Source of the DNA: CAYXUG01 sp964468655
GTDB taxonomy: Bacteria > Fidelibacterota > Marinisomatia > Marinisomatales > CAYXUG01
Assembly (NCBI GenBank): GCA_964468655.1
Contig: CAYXUG010000044.1
Location: forward strand, 1-17,681
Reading direction: 5' to 3'
Length of the DNA: 17,681 nt
Position numbers and translations under genes: made by a program. Position 1 is the first letter of the stretch. The number at the start of each line of letters is the position of its first letter. Shown here in pieces: positions 7,766 to 14,899 of this stretch. The notes under the pieces are model-generated. The model worked only from the letters and a program-made list of their open reading frames with translations. It did not search any database and was not told the DNA's origin.

Positions 7766-7789
7766 CTCCGCTCAGCATGACAAATAATA
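7766..7789 (-). repeat. Fragment of a dispersed 'GTCATGCTGAGC'-type repeat
   Basis: Read on the minus strand, this stretch gives TTTGTCATGCTGAGCGGAG. It matches by eye the core of a short dispersed repeat (TGTCATGCTGAGC followed by G/C-rich bases) seen between genes in many bacterial genomes. Only one copy is in this window, so the call depends on recognition rather than on internal repetition. Confidence 0.4.
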
Positions 7790-7794
7790 TTAGA

Positions 7795-7857
7795 ATTCCC
7801 CTCTAAAAAGAGGGGCATCACGAAGTGTCCGATGGACACTGAGAGAAGGGGTGTGTG
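7795..7857 (+). repeat. Palindromic intergenic repeat, copy A
   Basis: The element begins ATTCCCCTCT, folds as CCCCTCT-AAAA-AGAGGGG (7798-7815), contains a second hairpin GTGTCC-GAT-GGACAC (7825-7839) and ends in GAAGGGGTGTGTG. Its terminal GGGGTGTGT (7848-7856) is the exact complement of ACACACCCC at 7899-7907 in copy B. The pattern of an 'AGAGGGG' hairpin followed by 'GGGGTGTGT' is typical of mobile-like intergenic repeats in Bacteroidetes/Chlorobi-group genomes. Confidence 0.6.
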
Positions 7858-7894
7858 CTGGGATTAATTTAAATAGATTCTTCCGTACGCTTAG

Positions 7895-7949
7895 AATTAC
7901 ACACCCCGTCTCCCCGATTATCATCGTGGATCCACCCCTTTTTCATAGG
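7895..7949 (-). repeat. Palindromic intergenic repeat, copy B (inverted)
   Basis: Read on the minus strand, this copy runs CCTATGAAAAAGGGG, GGATCCACGATG, ATCGGGGAGACGGGG, then TGTGTAATT. It follows the same order as copy A: A-rich loop, GGGG, ATC-ACGA block, GAGA, GGGGTGTGT. It is a diverged second copy in opposite orientation, separated from copy A by 37 bases. Its first hairpin arm has decayed (CCTATG instead of CCCTCT). Confidence 0.55.
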
Positions 7950-7989
7950 ATCTCAGCCGGTAGGCGAGTCTTCGACCTGCGGACAAGAT
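7950..7989. repeat. Imperfect GC-rich palindrome related to the livG repeat
   Basis: The outer arms ATCT (7950-7953) and AGAT (7986-7989) flank AGCCGGTAGGCGAG, TCTTCGAC and CTGCGGACA. The minus-strand reading TTGTCCGCAGGTCGAAGACT then CGCCTACCGGCTGAG is a partly decayed palindrome. It shares the AGCCGG and GCGGACA blocks, in the same order, with the element at 4427-4455, which suggests one repeat family at two sites. Confidence 0.45.
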
Positions 7990-8018
7990 GGGAATTGTTT
8001 ATAGTGGGAAGAAAATGT

Positions 8019-10961
8019 TTATTTCAAAAGAACCATTTTACCAGTTCGAAACTGATTACCGGCAGAAAGGCGGTATAGATAAACACCGGTACCCACCGGT
8101 TTATCAGCATTGGTCAATCCATTCCAAATCACTGAGTGGCTCCCATCCAAAATTTGATTGTTTAACAATGTCTTAATTTCCCGACCTAGTATATCATAAA
8201 TCACCAAAGTGACTTTTTCTTTCATTGAAAGAGAAAATTCAATTGTCGCCTCCATATTAAACGGATTGGGATAATTATTCACCATCAGGAAATTGCTAGG
8301 TGTCTTTTCCGGTTCAATATTCATTATAGCGTTGGGTGGCGGATCGGTGGTGAATTTGATGGAAAGTCCATTTGTAACCGTATTAGCGCCGGGGGCGAGT
8401 TGTGTATTAAATAAATATTGGAGCCCGTCATTCTGATTGGGGGATTCTATCCCCACCGTGGCATAATTGCCGTTGGCGTCAATATCGTTAATCTCTAAAT
8501 ACTGAAAAACAATTTCTCCATCACCGGTTAACGTTGGATTTACAGATGGATCGTAGAGCATCATTTGAAATGTTTCACGGACGCAGTTAGGACAGAATTC
8601 ATCATCTTCTCCGTTTGCCACATCATCCCACTGGAGGATTAACCTGCCGTTTGCATCATCATTCCACGAAAAAACATTGAATTCTTCTGTGCCGTTGTTG
8701 TCATCGAGATCATCCATAAAGGGCGCCACCAACGCGCTGGGTCCCATTGCCATAGGAATGGAAAAATTCCAGAAATAGGCAATATTGCACGGCTCAAAGG
8801 AGATCCACCCGTTGGAACAGACAGTGATGGTTTCGTATGAATTTCCAAAATATTGGAAAGGAAATCCGATTTCAATATTGGTGTAAGTATCATCCGTGAG
8901 GTTGAGATTAATTCCTTCCCCGTCATTTTCCGGATTAATATCTTCCCAATCGTAAACCGGCGTTTCACTGTAACCTGTGTCAAAATTGTCGTATGCCCAG
9001 TAACCGTAATTGCACGGTGGCAGGGGATCGGTATTTTCAATAGGTCCTACCAAAAGAGTGACCAGGTTTTCGCCAATCATTTCACCGCCAATATTGAATT
9101 GAGCATTAAACCTGAGCCGGCTTCCTTTGGAGAAATTACCCACCGTGCCTGAAACTACTGTGCCGGTTTCAACAGATGAGAATGGATTGATAGAAAATGT
9201 TTCTTCTGAGAATGAGGGTGATACGAGGCCGGTATCAACATCAGTCATAGTAACTGTTACATTATTAATTGCTGTGTTTGACAGGTTTGTTATCTGAAGA
9301 CCCAACTCCATTGAACCATTCGCCTCAATGTAGCTGCTGTTTGAAGCAAGGATGGGAGACACATCAAATTCAGCGGTATTTAGTGGATCGAAGGGAGTGC
9401 CGTCATCTTCTACAAAAGTCAATAAAACCCGTCTTTGTTTAAACTGGGGTTTGTTCAAAAATAGTTCTATTTCAGTCCCTACCGCAATTCCATCAAAATC
9501 AATGGATAAACTGCCGTCGTTTAAACTGAGATTTTTCCCGATGATTTCTCCATTCAACATTAGAACACCAACCACATCTTCCAGAGGATACCCATTTTCA
9601 TCTGATACAACTGTTTCCAAAAAGGATTGATGAAGTTGCGGGGATGATTCAATTTCAGCTTGCAGTTCCCCCGGCTGGCCAATCCAAACCGGAATACTGG
9701 GATCGCCAAGCACTCCGTAAATATGGTGATAAAATTCGACTACCCCCCCGGGATCAGCATCCTGAGGAAATTCGTAGATTAAGGATTGCTTTCCGATAAA
9801 TAAGACGGGTCCAAGTTCTGCCTGTCTTCCTTCCAACAATTCATCCCAGATAGCGCCGCATATAACATTGTTGTATTTGGTGTCGGTATCCAAATCAGAG
9901 GGACCAATCACAGCAGCGGCACCCTTAGGGTTTGAAGGTGTCCCTTTTGTTATAAGTTCTTCACCGAAACACTTTACAGGACCGTTGTTGTATTGATCAG
10001 CACCAAAATCTCCCGTGTTGCACACGAAACTGAATACGATGGGAAGCTGCCAGCCATGGTTCAGTGAATTGATATCTTCAATATAAAAACTGGGTCTGTG
10101 CCATCCGTGAGAATTTCCCCATCCTCTGTAATTGATGATTCCCACTCCATCCGTCCACGATGCAACAATCAAAGGATTTTCAATGGACTGATTATCCATA
10201 TGAAAAAAAGCAGTATCGATTCGTGTATATCCAAAGTTCAACAGCTGATCCATGAGCCAGAGGGATGTCCAGACAGGTGTGACCGGCCAGGTTTCAGGAG
10301 GAACTTCCTGTCCGTCGTTTGTTTTGTAATTCCCTGCTACAAGAAGGGCATTTTCGAGATATTCTGTGTCTCCGTTTAAATGACTCATTTTGACATATTC
10401 TATGGATCGGATTTTTGCATTGATAAGATCACCCTGATTTCTGATTGTCCACCGACCCAGAAAATATTTCGGATCGAGAATATCATAATCTTCTGAATTG
10501 GGGTCATTATTAAAAAAGGTATAAGGATAATCCGTTACGTCAATTTCATCTTCATTGATGGATTGAATGTAAAGGGGGGGTATTTCGTAACTCCCATTAA
10601 TGTCACCGACAAGGAGAACATATTCCAATGCGGGATTCTGCTCGTAATAATTTCGCAGAAATGATCTGATTGAATCAGCTTCTGTCAGATTTTCTTCATC
10701 CAGTGAAACGATGTCTACATCGAATCCTTGAGATCTTTTGAAAGAGACGAAATTATCACCATATACTGGAACATTGTTGGGATTGATTAGGATTTCTTCA
10801 AGCTGACTGTCAGCCAGAATGATTAGATAAGTTCCTCTGTAGTAATCAGCTTCTGCATTGGTTTCATTGTGAGATTTTTTTGAGAGGGGAATAAATTGTT
10901 CCGCATGGACAAAACAAAATAATGCTAATATAAGTGATGATACGATAGTCTGTTTTTTCAT
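8019..10961 (-). CDS. Secreted C25 (gingipain-family) cysteine peptidase with C-terminal sorting domain
   Basis: A 980-residue exported peptidase. Residues 1-20 are a signal peptide (SSLILALFCFVHA, cleavage before EQ). The caspase-like C25 domain spans about 44-410: YLIILADSQLEEIL, then EYVLLVGDINGSYEIPPLY, catalytic H285 in YRGWGNSHGWHRP and catalytic C314 in FSFVCNTGDF, then GAAAVIGPSD. Beta-sandwich modules follow: an Ig-like region (about 425-520), a CARDB-like region (530-640), and a NIDO-like module (about 648-875: GYWAYDNFDTGY, GFPFQYFGNSYETITVCSNG, ATVGIESPNQNDGLQY). Residues 892-980 form the sorting domain (NNYPNPFN, YDILGREI, GVYLYRL, ending KMVLLK). Only about 23 residues lie between signal and catalytic domain, so the long gingipain propeptide is absent. 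The gene follows the M14 gene by 10 bases, with no SD but an A-rich leader, and is probably co-transcribed. Arg/Lys specificity is not established. Confidence 0.88.
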   Translation of the reverse strand: MKKQTIVSSLILALFCFVHAEQFIPLSKKSHNETNAEADYYRGTYLIILADSQLEEILINPNNVPVYGDNFVSFKRSQGFDVDIVSLDEENLTEADSIRSFLRNYYEQNPALEYVLLVGDINGSYEIPPLYIQSINEDEIDVTDYPYTFFNNDPNSEDYDILDPKYFLGRWTIRNQGDLINAKIRSIEYVKMSHLNGDTEYLENALLVAGNYKTNDGQEVPPETWPVTPVWTSLWLMDQLLNFGYTRIDTAFFHMDNQSIENPLIVASWTDGVGIINYRGWGNSHGWHRPSFYIEDINSLNHGWQLPIVFSFVCNTGDFGADQYNNGPVKCFGEELITKGTPSNPKGAAAVIGPSDLDTDTKYNNVICGAIWDELLEGRQAELGPVLFIGKQSLIYEFPQDADPGGVVEFYHHIYGVLGDPSIPVWIGQPGELQAEIESSPQLHQSFLETVVSDENGYPLEDVVGVLMLNGEIIGKNLSLNDGSLSIDFDGIAVGTEIELFLNKPQFKQRRVLLTFVEDDGTPFDPLNTAEFDVSPILASNSSYIEANGSMELGLQITNLSNTAINNVTVTMTDVDTGLVSPSFSEETFSINPFSSVETGTVVSGTVGNFSKGSRLRFNAQFNIGGEMIGENLVTLLVGPIENTDPLPPCNYGYWAYDNFDTGYSETPVYDWEDINPENDGEGINLNLTDDTYTNIEIGFPFQYFGNSYETITVCSNGWISFEPCNIAYFWNFSIPMAMGPSALVAPFMDDLDDNNGTEEFNVFSWNDDANGRLILQWDDVANGEDDEFCPNCVRETFQMMLYDPSVNPTLTGDGEIVFQYLEINDIDANGNYATVGIESPNQNDGLQYLFNTQLAPGANTVTNGLSIKFTTDPPPNAIMNIEPEKTPSNFLMVNNYPNPFNMEATIEFSLSMKEKVTLVIYDILGREIKTLLNNQILDGSHSVIWNGLTNADKPVGTGVYLYRLSAGNQFRTGKMVLLK

Positions 10962-10971
10962 TTTTTTCGTG

Positions 10972-13299
10972 CTATTTTAATAGAAGTAGTTTATGCGTTT
11001 TTGAAAAATTGTCTGAAGTCAAACGAATGAAATAGAGTCCACTTGATATATCCACTGGGTTCCAATTCAATTTGTGGGTACCCTGGATTATTTCTTCATC
11101 AAAAAGTCTTTCAACTTTCCTACCCAAAATATCAAATACAGTGATTTCAACATTAGTTATTTCTGGAACTGAAAATTCAATGATAGCAGTGGTGTTAAAG
11201 GGATTTGGGAATGGAGTGGAAAATGAGTAAAACTGCGGCAGAAGTAAATCACCGTTTCCACCAATAGATTGTGTGCCTTGATTCATGATAGAAATTTGAT
11301 CAATTTTTAATCCGCGGAATTGAATGGAATTATCCGGAATTATTCCAATTTCTATTTTAAATGAATCCCCGGGAGATGGTATCAAAACATATTCATCATG
11401 AAATTCCCAATGTTGATCATCCCAGTAAATTGTGGAGGTATCACTTGATCCTAATATTGATAAGAAAGCAATATCATTTTCCCATTCCAATTCATATTTC
11501 AAATTTATGCTGAGTACAAAATTTTGATTTCCCGGATTATTGATCGTTGATGACAAAACTGAAATTGTATCTTGAGAATAAAATACTGTTTCCTGAGAAC
11601 TGAGAACTCCCGCTGATATATTCCAGCTTCCTGTTGACCCTGTCCAGTTGCTGAGATTATCAAACGGTTCATTGAAAATCAATTCCTGCTCTACCATTGT
11701 GATTGACTGATTAAAATCAGAAGTCAAATTCACATTAAAAAATTCAGGAGTCAAATCATTGCCTGTTAATTGAATACGATACTCATTGGATGGAAGTTCA
11801 ATGGAATAAGTTGACTCAACTGTTTCACCTGCCACCAACCCGTATGGATCAGAAATGCTTAATTGAATCAGCCCTTGGAATGACGGAGGCGGTTGAACAT
11901 TTAATGTTAGATTGTATTCCGGGAGTGATTCCAACGCGATGTCGCGTTCTGTAATGAGTCCGCTGCCGGGGGTGACATTCTGTGTCTGAGGTTCATAACC
12001 TCTCGCACTTGCGGTGAGGGTAAATGTCCCGGATTTCAGGAGACGGCGGTAACGTCCGAATTCGTCTGTTGTGCGGTTTTCTAACATGGGTCCGTTTAAT
12101 TCATCGATTGTAACGATTGATTCGATTGGTTCTCCTAAAGCAGCATCGGTAATGGTGCCTGTCACCTGATACACTTCAGCTCCGAGGTCACCTATTGGAT
12201 ATCCGATTGCTTTGTTCATAAGGTGAAAAGTACCCCGGAGATTTTTACTGATTGTTTCTTCGATTAAGTCCACAGAATCCGGCTGCATATTTGATGAACC
12301 CACTTCTATAAGGTATTGGATACAGCCGGTTTGGGAATAAAACCAGTCATGAGCATTTCCCTTCAACCCGCCACTCCAGACGGGAAGATAAAAACCATCT
12401 CCTACCTCATTGGGAATAAGATTGGCAATATCTGAACCCAGTGTGAATATGATTTCCCAATCCGGTGAAAATTTGATATCTTCCCAAAACCATGGGAAAA
12501 TGACCATCTCTGATACGTTTCCTGACCTTGAACTGTGGTAAGCAATGGAAAGTAAAAAATTCTGTTCGTAAGCCAAATCCTCAATGGCTTGAGTCTCTGA
12601 TTCTGAAAAAGGTGATTCACCTTTGTAATAATCGAAATGCGCCTGATACGTCCCGCCGGAATTATCTTCCGTCCACAAATCATCTCCAAATATCCAGTTG
12701 AAGTCATAATTCCTGTTTAAATCAACACCATCGGAATCGCTTCCCACACCAGCTATAAAATCAAATGCATTATTTAAATTGGTATCACGCTTATTCTTTC
12801 TGAATGATACATCCTGAATCCAACCATTCGCTGATTCATATCCATGTACCACTTTTAATCCCTCAGGATTGTATGTTGGTATAATCCATACTTCCGATAA
12901 TTGTAAAATATATTTCATATTTTGAGAATAAGCCGGGTAGTCCATCGGATGGAGAAACATATCAATCAACTCCATTGAAATTTCTATACCATAGATTTCT
13001 TCCGCATGACACTGACCTAGAATTAACACTCTTGGTTCATCTTCTTTTTCATCTGCATTGTAGGATAATCGTACACCCCAGAATGGAAGATTATCATGGG
13101 TTGAGGTACCTAGTTCAATTAAATGGTAAATGATTCCACTCCCGGAATAATAGGGTGATGGATTTTCATTATTTCCGAATTCTAAATTCCATTCAGATAA
13201 CTGTAGGTTAATCTCATCATAGGTGTTGTATCGGTCCGACAATGGACTTTGCCCAATTAAAAAGAAAGGTATTAGGAATAAATAAATTATCTGCTTCAT
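10972..13299 (-). CDS. Secreted M14 zinc carboxypeptidase with regulatory-like domain and C-terminal sorting domain
   Basis: A 775-residue exported carboxypeptidase. Residues 1-16 are a signal peptide (MKQIIYLFLIPFFLIG). The M14 domain is complete: zinc ligands H98 and E101 (CHAEEIYG, HxxE), substrate-carboxylate binding N195-R196 (DLNRNYDFNW), third zinc ligand H255 (SIAYHSSRSG) and catalytic E332 (YLIEVGSSN). Residues about 375-455 (VTGTITDAALGEPIESIVTI, GRYRRLLKSGTFTLTASARGYEPQ) are a carboxypeptidase regulatory-like beta domain, as in metallocarboxypeptidases of the N/E branch. Residues 540-670 are an uncharacterised beta region. Residues about 692-775 are the sorting domain (FPNPFNTTAIIEF, FDILGRKV, SGLYFIRL, ending HKLLLLK). 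It is first in a two-gene operon with the C25 peptidase, and 69 bases separate its start from the divergent sigma factor gene. There is no SD; a TATAAT sits 6 bases before the ATG. Side-chain specificity is not readable. Confidence 0.9.
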   Translation of the reverse strand: MKQIIYLFLIPFFLIGQSPLSDRYNTYDEINLQLSEWNLEFGNNENPSPYYSGSGIIYHLIELGTSTHDNLPFWGVRLSYNADEKEDEPRVLILGQCHAEEIYGIEISMELIDMFLHPMDYPAYSQNMKYILQLSEVWIIPTYNPEGLKVVHGYESANGWIQDVSFRKNKRDTNLNNAFDFIAGVGSDSDGVDLNRNYDFNWIFGDDLWTEDNSGGTYQAHFDYYKGESPFSESETQAIEDLAYEQNFLLSIAYHSSRSGNVSEMVIFPWFWEDIKFSPDWEIIFTLGSDIANLIPNEVGDGFYLPVWSGGLKGNAHDWFYSQTGCIQYLIEVGSSNMQPDSVDLIEETISKNLRGTFHLMNKAIGYPIGDLGAEVYQVTGTITDAALGEPIESIVTIDELNGPMLENRTTDEFGRYRRLLKSGTFTLTASARGYEPQTQNVTPGSGLITERDIALESLPEYNLTLNVQPPPSFQGLIQLSISDPYGLVAGETVESTYSIELPSNEYRIQLTGNDLTPEFFNVNLTSDFNQSITMVEQELIFNEPFDNLSNWTGSTGSWNISAGVLSSQETVFYSQDTISVLSSTINNPGNQNFVLSINLKYELEWENDIAFLSILGSSDTSTIYWDDQHWEFHDEYVLIPSPGDSFKIEIGIIPDNSIQFRGLKIDQISIMNQGTQSIGGNGDLLLPQFYSFSTPFPNPFNTTAIIEFSVPEITNVEITVFDILGRKVERLFDEEIIQGTHKLNWNPVDISSGLYFIRLTSDNFSKTHKLLLLK

Positions 13300-13305
13300 T
13301 GCTTT

Positions 13306-13311
13306 ATTATA
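13306..13311 (-). promoter_or_regulatory. Candidate -10 element for the peptidase operon, positioned for a leaderless transcript
   Basis: On the minus strand a perfect TATAAT ends 6 bases before the ATG of the M14 gene (bases AAAGCA between). With usual spacing, transcription would begin at or within a base or two of the start codon. No Shine-Dalgarno sequence is present, which fits a leaderless mRNA. No good -35 box is visible at 17-18 bases (TAAATT or GTAAAT there), which keeps confidence low. Confidence 0.3.
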
Positions 13312-13368
13312 ATCGATTCAGTTTGCTAAATTTACCCCTAATTTTTTTTATGAATAATTATTAATACC

Positions 13369-13914
13369 ATGTCAGAAAACGATTCACACTTAATAGAGAA
13401 TGTAAAACAGTCAGATGAGGATGCATTTAAAACGCTGTTTTTTCAATATCAGCCCATGCTTTTCCGGTTTGTTGTGTCGAAGGTAATGGATAAAGATATT
13501 GCGGAAGATATTGTTCAGGAAACGTTTGTAAGAGTCTGGAAGATTAGGGAAACTTTGGAACCGAGTAAATCATTTTTCTCTCTCATTGCAAGAATTGGTA
13601 ATAATTTAAGTATAGATCATTTCAAGCACTTATCAGTCCGGGCGCGCCATAAGGATCAGATTATTCAATATGAATCAAGAAGGGATAATAATCCCTACAG
13701 TAAAGTACACAGTTCTCACATGCAGGGAGAAATTTTGCAGGCTGTACATGACAACCTTCCATCCAAGTGTCGGAATATTTTTCTATTAAGCAGAATTGAG
13801 GGATTAGCAAATAATGAGATTGCTGAAATCCTCGATATTTCTCAGAGAACAGTAGAGAACCAGTTATACAGAGCGTTAAAAATATTGCGTAAAAAATTAA
13901 AGGATTATTTATGA
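13369..13914 (+). CDS. ECF-subfamily RNA polymerase sigma factor (FecI-like)
   Basis: A 181-residue sigma70-family regulator with only regions 2 and 4, as in ECF sigma factors. Region 2 spans about 20-90: AFKTLFFQYQPMLFRFVV, then DIAEDIVQETFVRVWKIR, the core-binding and -10 recognition segment. Region 4 spans about 122-178: LPSKCRNIFLLSRIEGL, then the helix-turn-helix ANNEIAEILDISQRTVENQL, which reads the -35 element. It is followed after 70 bases by a FecR-type regulator and then a TonB receptor with an STN domain, the standard order of a cell-surface signalling system. The start is the first ATG after a stop-rich AT stretch and has no SD. The likely targets are the receptor gene and perhaps the divergent peptidase operon; the latter is inference. 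Confidence 0.93.
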   Translation: MSENDSHLIENVKQSDEDAFKTLFFQYQPMLFRFVVSKVMDKDIAEDIVQETFVRVWKIRETLEPSKSFFSLIARIGNNLSIDHFKHLSVRARHKDQIIQYESRRDNNPYSKVHSSHMQGEILQAVHDNLPSKCRNIFLLSRIEGLANNEIAEILDISQRTVENQLYRALKILRKKLKDYL

Positions 13915-13984
13915 GTAAAAATTGGTTTCTTGTCGTTACTTGTTGTAGTTAATCTAAAGACAAATAAAAGGGAAAATTGATTTA

Positions 13985-14899
13985 ATGAAAAGAATGGAAA
14001 ATAACGAAAAACATTTTGAAGCAAAGCTTTCTAAAGACCTGAGGGAGGTCTGGGATTTAAGCGGTGATATTTCTATTTCTGAAGAACCCAATACTGATGG
14101 TGCCTGGGCAAGACTGGTTTGTGTAATAGGTGAAACGAAAACAGTTCGACCCACTGTTTCTACTCCTTTGTGGGGTCGGGTATTTGCAACTCCAAAACCG
14201 GCATTTGTTGCTGCATTAAGTTTAGTGTTTATTGTATCTCTACCTTTTATATATACATCACTCACTACTGAATCTTATACCGTTCCAAAAGGAGAAGTAT
14301 TGTCGCATGTTCTACCTGATGGTTCGGAAATACGATTGAATGCTGGATCTTCATTTTCATACAGAACTTCATTTGGTGATAAAGTAAGAGAAATTAACCT
14401 AGAGGGTGAAGCATACTTTGATGTAATAAAAAGTGAGATGCCTTTTGTTGTACAAACTGAAGATGTTACGGTAACTGTCCTTGGAACAGAATTTAATGTC
14501 ACTTCATGGGATGGATGGATTGAAGTTGCCGTTAATGAAGGAATTGTAAGTGTAAAAAATTCTGTTACTGATGATGAAAAACCAATATTGGTTAAAGCAG
14601 GAAATCGAACAAAATTTAGCTCATCTATGAGTGTTGAAACTCCGGAACTAATCGCGTATTCCCAATATCCGGGATGGATTCATGATAAGCTTATTTTTGA
14701 GAATTCAAATTTTATGACCGTTTGTAAGGAAATTGAACGTAAATTTGATATTTCAATCAATCTGAAAAATAATGAATTGGAAGAAATTGAAATATCAGGT
14801 GTTGTTGATGCAGATAATGTTCAGACTGTTTTATCGACACTTACAAAATTGACTCAGCGATCCTATAAATTTGAAAATAACCAATACATTTTCTATTAA
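13985..14899 (+). CDS. FecR-family anti-sigma/transmembrane signal regulator
   Basis: A 304-residue single-pass inner-membrane protein. The cytoplasmic segment 1-72 contains the family AW motif (GAWARLV, 40-46), which in relatives contacts the sigma factor. The membrane helix is about 73-92 (AFVAALSLVFIVSLPFIY). The periplasmic FecR beta domain spans about 97-195 (YTVPKGEVLSHVLPDGSEIRLNAGS, INLEGEAYFDVIKSEMPFVVQT, VLGTEFNVTSW, VNEGIVSV). The C-terminal STN-like DUF4974 domain covers about 235-304 (KLIFENSNFMTVCKEIERKF to NNQYIFY). By family knowledge it holds the ECF sigma factor inactive, or activates it, in response to the STN domain of the outer-membrane receptor. It overlaps the receptor gene by 29 bases. 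A second ATG three codons downstream (13994) is possible; GGGAAAA at 13970-13976 is a weak ribosome site. Confidence 0.9.
   Translation: MKRMENNEKHFEAKLSKDLREVWDLSGDISISEEPNTDGAWARLVCVIGETKTVRPTVSTPLWGRVFATPKPAFVAALSLVFIVSLPFIYTSLTTESYTVPKGEVLSHVLPDGSEIRLNAGSSFSYRTSFGDKVREINLEGEAYFDVIKSEMPFVVQTEDVTVTVLGTEFNVTSWDGWIEVAVNEGIVSVKNSVTDDEKPILVKAGNRTKFSSSMSVETPELIAYSQYPGWIHDKLIFENSNFMTVCKEIERKFDISINLKNNELEEIEISGVVDADNVQTVLSTLTKLTQRSYKFENNQYIFY

Larger units (their letters stand above)
7765..8018. other. Convergent intergenic region made of short palindromic repeats
   Basis: These 254 bases separate the 3' ends of the acyl-CoA synthetase (+) and C25 peptidase (-) genes. I see no convincing gene. 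Almost the whole span to 7989 is accounted for by repeat-like pieces listed separately. Two compact hairpins are present: CCCCTCT-AAAA-AGAGGGG (7798-7815) and GTGTCC-GAT-GGACAC (7825-7839). Neither is followed by a T-run on either strand, so classical terminators are not supported, though the hairpins could still end transcription or protect 3' ends. Confidence 0.75.

Noticed and set aside
7798..7815. CCCCTCT-AAAA-AGAGGGG hairpin as a rho-independent terminator for the liv/ligase operon
   Set aside because: The stem is good but no T-run follows on either strand; it is better explained as part of a repeat element.
7851..8078. A 75-codon plus-strand open frame starting with GTG downstream of the acyl-CoA synthetase
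   Set aside because: It is built from the intergenic repeats and then runs antisense into the 3' end of the C25 peptidase gene. There is no ribosome site and the protein resembles nothing coherent.
8853..9152. Open frames of up to 99 codons on the plus strand opposite the C25 peptidase (also at 9352-9630 and 10098-10379)
   Set aside because: They lie wholly inside a long gene with clear domains, lack ribosome sites, and read as basic, low-sense antisense translations.
13323..13354. TTGCTA and TATGAA as a promoter for the ECF sigma factor gene
   Set aside because: The spacer is 20 bases and both boxes are poor matches in very AT-rich DNA where chance matches are expected.
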